Shown here in pieces: positions 8,334 to 18,018 of a stretch of 41,903 bases of DNA. Origin of the DNA: UBA11889 sp002313255 (GTDB taxonomy: Bacteria; Pseudomonadota; Gammaproteobacteria; Pseudomonadales; Azotimanducaceae); NCBI GenBank assembly GCA_913045265.1, contig CAJWQX010000033.1, forward strand, positions 1 to 41,903. The letters are read 5' to 3'. The first letter of the stretch is position 1; each line of letters opens with the position of its first letter. The position numbers and the translations under genes are program-made. The notes below the pieces were generated by a model that saw only the letters and a program-made list of their open reading frames with translations, ran no database searches and was not told the origin of the DNA.

Positions 8334-8768
8334 ATGAACTTAGTTCAGTGGAATCCGCAACGAGACTTTGATGATTTTTTTGACCGGTATGGAACGACGG
8401 GGCGTACGTTTTGGCGTGGAGGTGCGCCCGGACACGATTGGATGCCGCTTGTAGACGTCCGTGAAACCGACGAGGGATATCGCTTGGATCTAGAGATCCC
8501 GGCAGTGGATCCGAAGGACGTGTCGGTACGGTTGGACGAGCGAGTGCTAAGCATTTCTGGCGAGCGTCCGTTTGATGCTGTTGATGAGGGCCAGCGACTA
8601 CGTCATCGGGAGCGCCGCTACGGCCGGTTCACCCGAAGTTTTCGCTTACCCGAAGACGCCGATGGCGACAACATCGTTGCCGATGCACGCAACGGGGTAT
8701 TGTCGATTATGGTAGGCAAGTGTTTGCAACCAGAAGGCAAGGTCATCGAAGTTCAATTCGCTTCGTAA
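8334..8768 (+). CDS. small heat-shock protein, Hsp20/alpha-crystallin family
   Basis: ATP-independent holdase chaperone that binds unfolding proteins and passes them to DnaK/ClpB. The 144-residue length is typical. An N-terminal aromatic-rich segment (residues 1-36) is followed by an alpha-crystallin domain from about WMPLVDVRETDEGYRLDLEIP to NGVLSIMV, and a short tail with an IxV-type motif (VIEVQF). ATG 8334 is preferred over an upstream in-frame TTG because AGGA lies at good distance and because the extra 21 residues would cover the promoter. Expression is probably heat-inducible given the sigma32-like promoter directly upstream. It is monocistronic. Confidence 0.93.
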   Translation: MNLVQWNPQRDFDDFFDRYGTTGRTFWRGGAPGHDWMPLVDVRETDEGYRLDLEIPAVDPKDVSVRLDERVLSISGERPFDAVDEGQRLRHRERRYGRFTRSFRLPEDADGDNIVADARNGVLSIMVGKCLQPEGKVIEVQFAS

Positions 8769-8777
8769 CCCGAGCTC

Positions 8778-8799
8778 GGCGAGCGGTAACTCGCTCGCC
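8778..8799 (+). terminator. hairpin downstream of the Hsp20 gene
   Basis: Perfect 8-bp GC-rich inverted repeat GGCGAGCG / CGCTCGCC with a 6-base loop, ten bases after the hsp20 stop. The position suits a transcription end. There is no T-run after it, so intrinsic termination is not certain. Confidence 0.45.
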
Positions 8800-8974
8800 A
8801 CAAGGGGTGCATGATATTTCCGCACGTGTTGGACCATCTTGTTTAGTGGGTTGACGGATCGCGAGCAAGGGGAACTGGAAAGGGTACACTACGCGGCTCG
8901 GTTCTGGGTCCGTGTGAGGGCCCGGCACCGTAATCCGAATGCTCAATCCTGTGCGGGAAGGACATTAAAGGGCC

Positions 8975-11644
8975 ATGAGTCTTGATAGTTTTAACAGCAA
9001 ACGAACGTTAACTGTTGGAGGAAACGAATACGTCTATTTCAGTATCGATGCGGCAGAACATGAAGGACTAGGTAACGTCTCCCGTCTTCCGGTTTCGCTT
9101 AAGATTCTGTTCGAAAATCTTTTGCGTTTCGAAGACGCTGTTACCGTTACGACTGACGACATTCGTGCCCTTGGCAATTGGGTAGCGAATCCGCCCAATG
9201 CCCAAGAGATTGCTTATCGACCAGCGCGCGTGCTCATGCAGGATTTTACTGGCGTGCCCGCGGTCGCCGATTTGGCGGCCATGCGTAGCGCTGTCGTTGA
9301 TGCGGGATACGATCCCAATGTGATTAACCCGCTCTCCCCGGTGGATCTTGTCATTGATCATAGCGTTATGGTGGATAACTTCGGCACCGCTGACGCGTTC
9401 GACCAAAACGTGGCGATTGAAATGGAGCGCAACCGCGAACGGTATCGGTTTCTCCGATGGGGACAGAGTGCATTTGACAACTTTCGGGTCGTGCCGCCCG
9501 GCACGGGGATTTGTCACCAAGTTAATCTGGAGTACTTAGCCAAAGTGGTTTGGACCAAGGCGCTGGATGGAGAGGTCCTGGCGTACCCGGATACGTTGGT
9601 GGGGACCGACAGCCATACCACCATGGTTAATAGCCTTGGGGTGTTGGGTTGGGGCGTTGGTGGTATTGAAGCGGAGGCCGCCATGCTTGGTCAGCCGGTA
9701 TCGATGCTCATTCCGGATGTCGTTGGGTTTCGGCTCACCGGCAAGCTGGCCGATGGCATTACCGCCACTGACCTTGTCCTCCGAGTTGTGGAAATGCTTC
9801 GTGCATTTGGTGTGGTGGGTAAATTTGTCGAGTTTTTTGGCGATGGCCTGGACCATCTAACGCTCGCCGACCGCGCCACGATCGCCAACATGGCACCTGA
9901 GTATGGAGCCACTTGCGGAATTTTTCCGATCGACCAAGAAACGGTCGATTATTTGCGCCTTTCCGGACGTGACCGTGACGCGATTGAGCTTGTCGAGTCC
10001 TATGCAAAAACCCAAGGCATGTGGCGCTATAAAGAGAACGAACCCGTGTTTACCGCGACGCTTGAGCTGGACATGGGAACAATCGAACCGGCGCTAGCGG
10101 GGCCGAAAAGACCTCAGGACCGGGTCCTGATGCGTGACATGAAGACGGTCTTTGACGAAGGCCTGGAACTGACCGGACGAACACCGGATGCGCAGCGGGT
10201 ACTGGTGGCTGGAAAGGACTACGATCTCGGTCACGGAGACGTCGTGATTGCTGCGATCACGTCGTGTACGAACACGTCCAACCCCGCCGTGATGCTGGCC
10301 GCGGGGCTCGTCGCCCAAAAGGCCAGCGCGTGTGGCCTGACCGCCAAACCGTGGGTCAAGACGTCGTTGGCGCCGGGATCAAAGGTTGTTACGGAATACC
10401 TCGAACAAACGGGCCTGCAGGCCTCGCTCGACGCGGTCGGATTTCATCTGGTCGGATACGGATGTACCACATGTATCGGTAATTCCGGTCCATTGGATGA
10501 GGCCGTGTCGACCGCGATCTTAGATGGCGATCTTGTGGTGGCGTCGGTGCTCTCGGGGAATCGCAATTTTGAGGGCAGGGTGCACCAGGAAGTTCGTACG
10601 AATTGGCTCGCTTCGCCGCCGCTCGTTGTCGCTTATGCGCTCGCAGGAACGACCCGTATCAACTTATCGGAAGATCCAATCGGTGAAGCCGCCGATGGAA
10701 ACCCGATATACCTACACGATATTTGGCCGTCGAATAGCGAAGTTCGTGAAGCCATGAGCCAGGTGTCGGCCGATATGTTCGAGCGTCAGTATGCTGATGT
10801 ATTCAGTGGCCCGGAGTCATGGCAGGCGATCGATGTTAGCGATGCGGACACCTATGCGTGGGAGAATTCGACCTACATCAAGCAACCACCGTTCTTCTCG
10901 GTCGGCGCGAGTCTTAACCAGGGTGTGGAAATTCGAAAGGCACGGGTTCTCGCGGTACTAGGCGATTCCGTTACGACAGATCACATTTCGCCCGCAGGGG
11001 CGATCCAGCCCGCAAGTCCTGCAGGTGAATATCTGCAACAACAGGGCGTTAACGTTGTTGACTTCAATTCCTACGGTAGCCGGCGCGGTAATCACGAAGT
11101 GATGATGCGGGGAACATTCGCCAATATACGCATCCGCAATGAAATGGTGCCCAGTACCGAAGGCGGTTATACCACGCATATTCCGACGGGCGACCAGCTT
11201 TCTATTTACGATGCCGCCGTTCGTTATCAGGGCGAGGATATCCCCTTGGTCGTTTTTGCCGGGAAGGAGTATGGCACCGGCTCAAGTCGTGACTGGGCTG
11301 CGAAGGGAACCCGTTTGTTAGGGATCAAAGCCGTGATTGCGGAGAGTTTCGAACGGATCCATCGTTCCAACCTTATTGGGATGGGCGTCCTGCCGCTACA
11401 GTTTATCGAGGGAGCGACGAGGGCGACGCTAGCGATCCAAGGTGATGAAATCGTTGACATTATGTTGCCTGGCTCGGACGTCGAAATCGTTCCTCGCCAA
11501 CGTCTTGAGCTCCGGATCAGCCGTCCGGACGGGACCGTACAACCCGCGATTGTTGAAAGCCGGCTCGATACAGAAAACGAGATCGAATACTTCAAGAGCG
11601 GAGGTATCTTGCAGTACGTACTGAATAACCTCGTTGCCGAATAA
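8975..11644 (+). CDS. acnA: aconitate hydratase A
   Basis: [4Fe-4S] enzyme of the TCA cycle that interconverts citrate and isocitrate; this AcnA/IRP1 class is also the more oxidation-stable form. At 889 residues it matches E. coli AcnA (891). The three cluster ligands are visible as C431 in TSCTNTSN and C497/C500 in GYGCTTCIGNSG. Other signatures are LVIDHSVMVD, GTDSHTTMVN near the N-terminus and the swivelling domain motif AGKEYGTGSSRDWAAKG near the C-terminus. The start is an ATG after GGAAGGACATTAAAGGGCC. About 200 bases separate it from the Hsp20 gene; I see no clear sigma70 pair in that gap. Confidence 0.98.
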   Translation: MSLDSFNSKRTLTVGGNEYVYFSIDAAEHEGLGNVSRLPVSLKILFENLLRFEDAVTVTTDDIRALGNWVANPPNAQEIAYRPARVLMQDFTGVPAVADLAAMRSAVVDAGYDPNVINPLSPVDLVIDHSVMVDNFGTADAFDQNVAIEMERNRERYRFLRWGQSAFDNFRVVPPGTGICHQVNLEYLAKVVWTKALDGEVLAYPDTLVGTDSHTTMVNSLGVLGWGVGGIEAEAAMLGQPVSMLIPDVVGFRLTGKLADGITATDLVLRVVEMLRAFGVVGKFVEFFGDGLDHLTLADRATIANMAPEYGATCGIFPIDQETVDYLRLSGRDRDAIELVESYAKTQGMWRYKENEPVFTATLELDMGTIEPALAGPKRPQDRVLMRDMKTVFDEGLELTGRTPDAQRVLVAGKDYDLGHGDVVIAAITSCTNTSNPAVMLAAGLVAQKASACGLTAKPWVKTSLAPGSKVVTEYLEQTGLQASLDAVGFHLVGYGCTTCIGNSGPLDEAVSTAILDGDLVVASVLSGNRNFEGRVHQEVRTNWLASPPLVVAYALAGTTRINLSEDPIGEAADGNPIYLHDIWPSNSEVREAMSQVSADMFERQYADVFSGPESWQAIDVSDADTYAWENSTYIKQPPFFSVGASLNQGVEIRKARVLAVLGDSVTTDHISPAGAIQPASPAGEYLQQQGVNVVDFNSYGSRRGNHEVMMRGTFANIRIRNEMVPSTEGGYTTHIPTGDQLSIYDAAVRYQGEDIPLVVFAGKEYGTGSSRDWAAKGTRLLGIKAVIAESFERIHRSNLIGMGVLPLQFIEGATRATLAIQGDEIVDIMLPGSDVEIVPRQRLELRISRPDGTVQPAIVESRLDTENEIEYFKSGGILQYVLNNLVAE

Positions 11645-11724
11645 GTTCGATAGTTGCTGGATGGTTCGTACCCGGCTCCGTAATCGGTAGGGTGATGGCA
11701 ACACCACCGTAAGTTCGTCATCAA

Positions 11725-12420
11725 GTGAATCAACCGACCTACGCCGTACCCAAAGCCATTGTCTTCGACATGGATGGAACCCTGATCGATTCGGAACGAC
11801 TCCAATTGCAGTGTTTCATGGAAGTGACCAGAAAATACGGGTACGAAGCCAGGAAAGAACTCTACCTCCAGTGCATTGGCGCGACTGGAGCTACGGCGCG
11901 GAGGATCCTGGCCGAGGCGTACGGTCCGCAGTTTCCGTTACAGAAAGTCCTGACGGATTGGCGTGAGCGTTACGACGAGCTGCTCGCTTCGGGTGAATTG
12001 CGATTGAAAGAGGGCGCCCGACCTTTGCTGGAAATGGTGACGGCGCTCGGACTCCCGTGCGCACTAGCGACACAAACGCGGCGGGTGCTTACCGAAAGAA
12101 AATTGCGATTAACCGGCGTGCTTAATTATTTCGATGCTTTGGTGACAGGCGACGACGTACGAATGGGTAAGCCAGATCCAGAACATTACATGATAGCGGC
12201 CGCGAAACTTGGTGTAACACCGCGGGAATGCTGGGCACTGGAGGATTCGGAGAACGGGGTGCGTTCAGCTTTAGGTGCGGGATGTGTTGTGTTTCAAATA
12301 CCTGATTTGGTGCCGGTCTCCGTACCTCTCACCACCTTGGGCCAGACCATATTAAACTCCCTCGCTGAGGTGGCGGATATTTTTGAGAAAGCAGTCGCGA
12401 CCACGATCGGCCGCCATTGA
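11725..12420 (+). CDS. HAD superfamily hydrolase, beta-phosphoglucomutase-like
   Basis: A 231-residue HAD subfamily IA phosphatase or phosphomutase. Motif I is VFDMDGTLIDSE near the N-terminus with the nucleophile and acid aspartates, motif II is the threonine in LATQTRR, and motifs III/IV are MGKPDPEHY and ALEDSENGVRSALGAG. The cap region between residues 25 and 90 is helical, as in beta-phosphoglucomutase-type enzymes. The substrate is unknown, probably a small sugar phosphate. Translation seems to begin at GTG 11725, which lacks a clear ribosome site; motif I starts about 15 residues later, so a later start is not possible. Its stop is 7 bases from the stop of the convergent permease gene. 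Confidence 0.88.
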   Translation: MNQPTYAVPKAIVFDMDGTLIDSERLQLQCFMEVTRKYGYEARKELYLQCIGATGATARRILAEAYGPQFPLQKVLTDWRERYDELLASGELRLKEGARPLLEMVTALGLPCALATQTRRVLTERKLRLTGVLNYFDALVTGDDVRMGKPDPEHYMIAAAKLGVTPRECWALEDSENGVRSALGAGCVVFQIPDLVPVSVPLTTLGQTILNSLAEVADIFEKAVATTIGRH

Positions 12421-12427
12421 CGGTTGA

Positions 12428-14147
12428 CTAAAGATAAATGGCCGCGAGCACGTACGTCAGAACTAACCACATAATGATCGTTAAAGGCGCCCCAACTTTG
12501 ACGAAATCGCTAAATCTGTAACCGCCGGCGCTCATCACGAGGAGATTTTTTTTGTACGCCATAGGGGTTGCGTAACTCATGTTTGCGCCGAATAGAACGG
12601 CGAGAATGAACGGTTCGTAGGGAAGTCCGAGTTTGGTTGCAATGCCAATGGCGATCGGTGTTCCAATGACCGCGGCTGCATTGTTGGAGATCACGTTCGT
12701 AAGGATCGCAAATAACAGCATGAGGGCTGAAAGTACGATCACGGGGGACTGACCGAGTGTGACGTACAAGAAGACGTCGGTGATGTAATCCGTTGCACCG
12801 GTTTCGATCAGGGCCTTGCCGAGCGCGAGGCTCGCCGCGACCACAAAAAATACCGAGGGGCTAATGGCGCGTATTGCGGAGCCGAGTCGTAGACAACCTG
12901 TAAGAAGCATCAGGAGTACGCCGCTGGTTGCGCTCACAGCGATTGGCATAATACCGGTAGCAGCAGCGGCGACCACGGCGAGTGTTATGGCGAACGCCAT
13001 TGGTGCTTTGTCCGTCCGCGGAACGGCGGTCGATCCGTCAAGCACCATGAATTCCGCCGACCGTTTGAGCTCGGCGATCTGGTCCCGATTACCCTGCACC
13101 AGCAGCACGTCGCCCTGGCTAAGGACCACGTCATCAATCTCTTCGAACGGCGACGGTACGTCCCTGCCTTGGCGATGGAGCGCTAGAACAACGAGTTGAT
13201 AACGGTCCCGAAAGTGGATCGATTTGAGGTTTGTCCGATCAAGCAGCGAGCCTTGGACTACGGCAATTTCGGCCACGGATTGATCGTCAGCGGAGAGAGG
13301 ATGGTCTTCGTCAACGGCTTGATCTGAGCTGTCGCCTGAGTAGAGAGTCGCCCCCAACGCCTGGGCGTACGCGGTCAAATGTGCCGCGGTATCTTGAACC
13401 CTACTCCGATCGCTGGACTGCCTTCTTCGAGTACGAGTCGACCTACGAACAAGCGCGGTGACGCGTTATCCAACTCAAGTTTTCTGTCGGGCAAGAGCCT
13501 CGGCGCGATAAGCCAAAGGTAGGCGCATCCCGCAAGACTCGCGATACAGGCAGGCAAGGCAAAATCGAACATGCTGAATCGAACAGCCCCCAGATCGGCT
13601 GCGATAGAAACGACCAATAGATTGGTCGACGTTCCGATGGTTGTTGCCATCCCGCCGACGAGGGTGGCGAATCCGACGGGCATTAAAATGCGCGAGGCGG
13701 AAGATCCTGTCCGCAAGCACACACTGATCAAAATAGGCAGAAATAAAACCACGATCGGCGTGTTGTTAACGAAGGCCGACAAGACTCCGCCGAGGATGAG
13801 CGTTACAAATAAAGCGGCAGATGGGGCCGCGCTCCAGAATTTGGCGAGGTATCTCCCAATCGGCTCTGGCGCACCGGTCACCACCAGACCTTGGCCCACG
13901 ACCATGAGGGCGCAGACGGCCACCAACGCCTCGTGTCCCAATCCATAAAAAAAGCTGACGGTTTAAGGTCACCGAACGGAAAGATCGCGAAGCCCGCAGC
14001 AAGTACCGCGAGCAGTCCAAAGCTTGATATTTCGAGCGGATATCGGTCCCGCGTAAACGCCCAGAGAGCGAGAACAGTCAGAGCCATGGCGCCGAGTGCG
14101 TGTAAATTGGGAACTTGCGGGAACATCATCAGCGGTAACGCTGCCAC
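12428..14147 (-). pseudogene. SLC13-type permease with two frameshifts
   Basis: Three consecutive reading-frame pieces together make one SLC13/DASS-type ion-coupled transporter with central TrkA-C domains, about 573 codons. Piece one (14147 to about 13935) has the N-terminal helices and ends FFMDWDTRR; the second frame continues GHEALVAVCALMVVGQGLVV, so one missing G in the GGG of GATTGGGACAC restores FFMDWGHEALVAV. Piece two carries the permease motifs NNTPIVVLFLP and TTIGTSTNLLV and ends GVGFKIPRHI; one missing G in the GGG complementary to 13399-13401 gives AIGVGVQDTAAHLTAYAQ and joins piece three. Piece three has a TrkA-C domain and SNNAAAVIGTPIA near the C-terminus. Both lesions are single-base losses in G runs, so sequencing error is as likely as true decay. 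It starts 17 bases after ybbP, probably in the same operon. Substrate unknown. Confidence 0.85.
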
Positions 14148-14166
14148 ATGAGATCAAGCCTGCGGA

Positions 14167-16674
14167 TTAGAGGTCACGTAAAATGGTCGCGGGCGGTGTG
14201 CTAATTAGCGAGCGCGTGCCCAAATAGCCTACCGTGACGACAATCAAGGCACCAATAAGCGGACCCACTAGCCAGAACCACGGCCTTGCTTGATAGGACA
14301 TCTCAAAGACTTGGGACTCCAATGCATAGACGGTGATTTCAGCGCCAACGACGGCAACAACTCCGGCGAACAGTCCCAGGATAGCGAATTCGCTCGCGAG
14401 CGATCCCGCGATGAGTCGACGCGACCCACCCAGCGTTCGGATTAGGGCATGTTCTTTCATGCGCTGATCCCGGCTCGCTTGAATGGAAGCAATGAGCACA
14501 AGGGCGCCGGCCCCCAAGACAAGAAACAGAATCAACTCGACGGCTTGAGTGACACGGGAAACAATTTGCTTTACTTGGTTAATCAGTTCATCGACCTCGA
14601 TGACAGTAATGGTGGGGTATTTACTAAGGATGTCATTAAGGAAGCGCTTGCGATCGGGAGAAAGATAGAAGCTTGTCATAAAGGTTGCTGGCACGTCGGC
14701 TAGCGCGGCCTCGGAGAATATGATGAAGAAATTAGGCCGCAAGCTGTCCCACTCAACGGTGCGCACATTAGCCACTTTTGCCACGACCTTAAGGCCACCG
14801 AGATCAAACGTTAACTGGTCGCCAACTCCCAATCCCCAACCAAACGCGTACCCCTGCTCGATCGAGACGAGGGATTCTTGAGTGTCGCTGGGCCACCAGG
14901 AACCGGCGATCATTTTGTTGTTCGGTGGAAGTTCGCTGGTCCAGGTGAGGTTACGTTCGGATGATAAACGAGGGCTACCGCGATCTGCTGAGCGACTCCG
15001 TCGTTGATAATCGCGAACCGGGACACCGTTCACAGCCTCGATACGGCCACGCATCATGGGAAAAAGCTTCCCGTCATAGTCTGTGTGCTCTTCGAGAAGC
15101 GACTGCATCGCACCGACCTCGTTGCTCGTCACATTCATAACGAAATGGTTCGGTGCATTTTCGGGAATTTGTTGTCGCCATTCGTCGATGAGGGACGTCC
15201 GTATCAACACCAAGATGAGTAGCAACATAATAGCGAGACCAAAGATCATGATCTGGGCAACGTTTTCTCGCCGACGACGTTGCAACCCGGCGAGTGCAAG
15301 CCGCCAAAGACTACCCGCTTGCATTCCGGCTAGGCGTCCGCCACGTAGTAATAATGTCGCGATGACGCCGAATACCAGACACACCAAACAACCGCCAGCG
15401 AGTGCCCAGAAGGTCAGCCACAAACTGTTGCTGTACCAAACGAGAAGTATCAACGCACCGCACGTTCCGAGCCCATAGGTAATGAGGCCAGATGTGGTTG
15501 TGACGTTGAGTTCACGCCGGACGGCGCGCATTGGCGATATGTTCTTGAGTGCTAATAAAGGAGGCAGTGCGAACGCGATGAGGCAAATGAATCCCGTCGC
15601 AGCGCCCAACCAAAGCGGGCGAGCGCTGGGCAAAGGCAAGTCGGTCGGAAGATAGGTCGCGAGCAGTTGCACGATTCCTAAGTGAATGCCGGTGCCGAGC
15701 AATAGACCTAAAACCACACCAACCACGCCTAGAACCGTGAGTACGCCGAAGTATCCCCATTGGATTTCATTCGGGGTGGCGCCTAATGTTTTCAGAACGC
15801 TCACGTGATCGTAATGACGCTTTGCGTACCGGTTCGCCGAGAGGGCGACCGCGATGCCGGCCAAGATTACGGCAAGCAGCCCTCCGAGCAACAAGAAGCT
15901 CTCGGCTCGATCCAGCGCTGAACCAATCGATGGGCTCGATTCTCGGATGCTTTGCCAACGATAGTTGCCACTTGCCATAAATTGATCGCGAAATCGCTCT
16001 CGATACTCATTGAGCGCGCGGTCGTCGCCGGCGAGGAGGAGTCGGTATCCGATGCGGCTTCCTGGTTGTATAACCCGGGTTGCGGGCACGTCGGCCAGCC
16101 GCATCAACACGCGAGGTCCGAGATCAAATAAGCTTCCGCCGCGGTCGGGTTCGGACGTCAAGACGCGAGATATTTTTAGTTTTTCATAGCCGACCTGAAC
16201 GAAATCTCCAAGTACCACACCGAGTGAAGGGAACAAACGTGAATCAAGCCAAACCTCCCCGCGCTCAGGGACGGATTCCGTGGGACGATCGGTGGTGAAA
16301 GGTTGATCGGATATTCGCAAGGTACCTCGCAATGGATAGGTTTCGCTTACTGCTTTGACGCTCACTAACTGGTTGCGGCCAGCGGACGTCTCGGCGTACA
16401 CCATCGACGGGAACGACAACGTGTCGGAGATGGCCAAGCCTTGAGAAATCGCTGCAGCACGAAATGAATCTGGAATGGGCTGACTACCGGAAAGGACCCG
16501 ATCGGCAGCCAAGAAACTGGTCGATTCAGCCAGCAACGCCTGTTGGAGCCGATCAACGAATAGCGTGATTGCGCTCACCGTACCCACAGCGACGAGCAGG
16601 GCCGCAAGTAGCAGTCGCAGTTCCCCAGCACGCCAATCGCGAGCGACCAGTCGCAGTATTAAACGAACGTTCAT
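14167..16674 (-). CDS. ybbP: ABC transporter permease, YbbP family
   Basis: Large 835-residue inner-membrane permease with duplicated FtsX domains, as in E. coli YbbP (804). An N-terminal basic segment and helix (WRAGELRLLLAALLVAVGTVSA) is followed by a periplasmic domain, a first FtsX block with three helices around residues 255-385, two central helices, a second periplasmic domain (about 485-685) and a second FtsX block with the phrase ALIRTLGGSRR. ATG overlaps the TGA of ybbA (ATGA), so the two are coupled. ybbA-ybbP divergent from tesA is the same order as in E. coli. The transported substrate is not established; the fold is that of an exporter or membrane-protein extractor. Confidence 0.93.
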   Translation of the reverse strand: MNVRLILRLVARDWRAGELRLLLAALLVAVGTVSAITLFVDRLQQALLAESTSFLAADRVLSGSQPIPDSFRAAAISQGLAISDTLSFPSMVYAETSAGRNQLVSVKAVSETYPLRGTLRISDQPFTTDRPTESVPERGEVWLDSRLFPSLGVVLGDFVQVGYEKLKISRVLTSEPDRGGSLFDLGPRVLMRLADVPATRVIQPGSRIGYRLLLAGDDRALNEYRERFRDQFMASGNYRWQSIRESSPSIGSALDRAESFLLLGGLLAVILAGIAVALSANRYAKRHYDHVSVLKTLGATPNEIQWGYFGVLTVLGVVGVVLGLLLGTGIHLGIVQLLATYLPTDLPLPSARPLWLGAATGFICLIAFALPPLLALKNISPMRAVRRELNVTTTSGLITYGLGTCGALILLVWYSNSLWLTFWALAGGCLVCLVFGVIATLLLRGGRLAGMQAGSLWRLALAGLQRRRRENVAQIMIFGLAIMLLLILVLIRTSLIDEWRQQIPENAPNHFVMNVTSNEVGAMQSLLEEHTDYDGKLFPMMRGRIEAVNGVPVRDYQRRSRSADRGSPRLSSERNLTWTSELPPNNKMIAGSWWPSDTQESLVSIEQGYAFGWGLGVGDQLTFDLGGLKVVAKVANVRTVEWDSLRPNFFIIFSEAALADVPATFMTSFYLSPDRKRFLNDILSKYPTITVIEVDELINQVKQIVSRVTQAVELILFLVLGAGALVLIASIQASRDQRMKEHALIRTLGGSRRLIAGSLASEFAILGLFAGVVAVVGAEITVYALESQVFEMSYQARPWFWLVGPLIGALIVVTVGYLGTRSLISTPPATILRDL

Positions 16675-17342
16675 GGGACGGTCCGGCCCTCGGCAAGAGT
16701 CATCCGTCGATCACAACGACTAGCTAGTGACTCATCATGGGTAACGAGAACGAGGGTCGTATGTTCCTCTCGGTTTAGTTCGAACAGTAGATCCGCGATC
16801 CGGGCGCCCGTGGTTAAATCGAGGTTTCCTGTCGGTTCATCGGCAAACAGAACACGCGGTCTTGAGGCGAACGCTCGGGCCATAGCGACGCGTTGTTGTT
16901 CCCCGCCTGATAATTGACGCGGATAGTGTGTGGTCCGTTCGGCGAGACCCACTCGTTCTAGGTACCTGGATGCCGCTTGCATCGGTTCGGGATCGCGACG
17001 TAGTTCGGCCGGGAGCATCACGTTTTCGAGCGCGGTTAAGCTATCAATCAATTGGAAGGTCTGGAAAACGAAACCGACGTAACGACCCCGTGCCTTTGCG
17101 CGTTCTTCCTCTGACATTGCGGTGATCTCTTCGCCGTCTAAATGAACGGTCCCTGATGTCGGTAGGTCCAGGCCCGCCAAGAGTCCCAGGAGTGTTGTTT
17201 TTCCCGATCCGGACTGTCCGAGGATGGCGACCGCTTCGCCAGAATTGATTTCGACGTCGACGCCATCCAAGATCGTAAGCAACCCCTCTGCGGTTGGGAC
17301 GGACTTGACTAGCTTGTTTGCACGGAGAATTGGTGTGGCCAT
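16671..17342 (-). CDS. ybbA: ABC transporter ATP-binding protein, YbbA family
   Basis: 223-residue ATPase partner of the YbbP permease. Walker A is GQSGSGKTT, the Q-loop is VFQTFQLI, the signature is LSGGEQQRVAMARA, Walker B is VLFADEPTGNLD and the H-loop is LVTHDESLA. The start at 17342 gives MATPILRAN and an AAGGG-containing leader. A longer form from 17384 is open but would overlap tesA by 44 bases. With the preferred start, this ATG and the tesA ATG share the bases CATG at 17340-17343, so there is no intergenic space between the divergent genes. Confidence 0.94.
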   Translation of the reverse strand: MATPILRANKLVKSVPTAEGLLTILDGVDVEINSGEAVAILGQSGSGKTTLLGLLAGLDLPTSGTVHLDGEEITAMSEEERAKARGRYVGFVFQTFQLIDSLTALENVMLPAELRRDPEPMQAASRYLERVGLAERTTHYPRQLSGGEQQRVAMARAFASRPRVLFADEPTGNLDLTTGARIADLLFELNREEHTTLVLVTHDESLASRCDRRMTLAEGRTVP

Positions 17343-17973
17343 GTCACTTCGGCCCTTGGTGCTTCTGGCGTTCGTGTCATTCATATCGATCGCGAGCGCT
17401 GCGAGTGAAAGGGTACTAACGGTTGTCGTGATGGGCGACAGTATCAGCGCCGCATATGGGATTCAACGCGAGCAAGGTTGGGTCGCACTTTTGGGCCAAC
17501 GACTAGGTCAGTACTCAAGGGCGACAAATGTCGTTAACGCCAGCCTCAGCGGAGAGACCACGGCCGGTGGACGGGTTCGGATGATGCGGATTCTCGAATC
17601 ACACAAACCGGACATCGTCATCCTTGAGCTGGGCGGCAACGATGGGCTTCGTGGGTACCCTGTCGCGTCTATTCGAGAAAACATGGAAGTCATGGTGAAA
17701 CTTGCCCGGGACCACGGCGCTGCGGTCATCATTCTTGGCATGGCTATTCCTGCCAATTACGGCCCCCGGTACACAAACGCTTTTCGAGCGGTATTTATAG
17801 AAACGGCAATGGACACGGACAGTCAGTTGGTTCCCTTTCCTGAGGGCATTGCAACTGTCGACGAGTTGATGCAAGCCGACGGCATTCACCCCAATGCAAA
17901 GGCTCAGTCAAAGCTGCTGGACAATGTATGGCCTGTCCTAAAGCAGGTACTGGATAGTCGGTCGAAGGGTTAA
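17341..17973 (+). CDS. tesA: acyl-CoA thioesterase I / lysophospholipase L1
   Basis: Periplasmic SGNH/GDSL hydrolase of 210 residues that cleaves acyl-CoA, acyl-ACP, lysophospholipid and other esters in E. coli. A Sec signal peptide is seen (LRPLVLLAFVSFISIASAASE). Block I is VVMGDSISAAYG with the catalytic serine, block II is the glycine in NASLSGETTAGG, block III is LGGNDGLRG with the oxyanion asparagine, and block V is DGIHPNAKAQ with the catalytic Asp and His. An upstream in-frame start at 17224 is rejected because it would bury the signal peptide and run through ybbA. The neighbourhood with divergent ybbAP supports the assignment. Confidence 0.95.
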   Translation: MSLRPLVLLAFVSFISIASAASERVLTVVVMGDSISAAYGIQREQGWVALLGQRLGQYSRATNVVNASLSGETTAGGRVRMMRILESHKPDIVILELGGNDGLRGYPVASIRENMEVMVKLARDHGAAVIILGMAIPANYGPRYTNAFRAVFIETAMDTDSQLVPFPEGIATVDELMQADGIHPNAKAQSKLLDNVWPVLKQVLDSRSKG

Positions 17974-18018
17974 TGGCTAGAAAGCGGCGTTATCGGAAGG
18001 CGTCAATTTTTTCGATAG

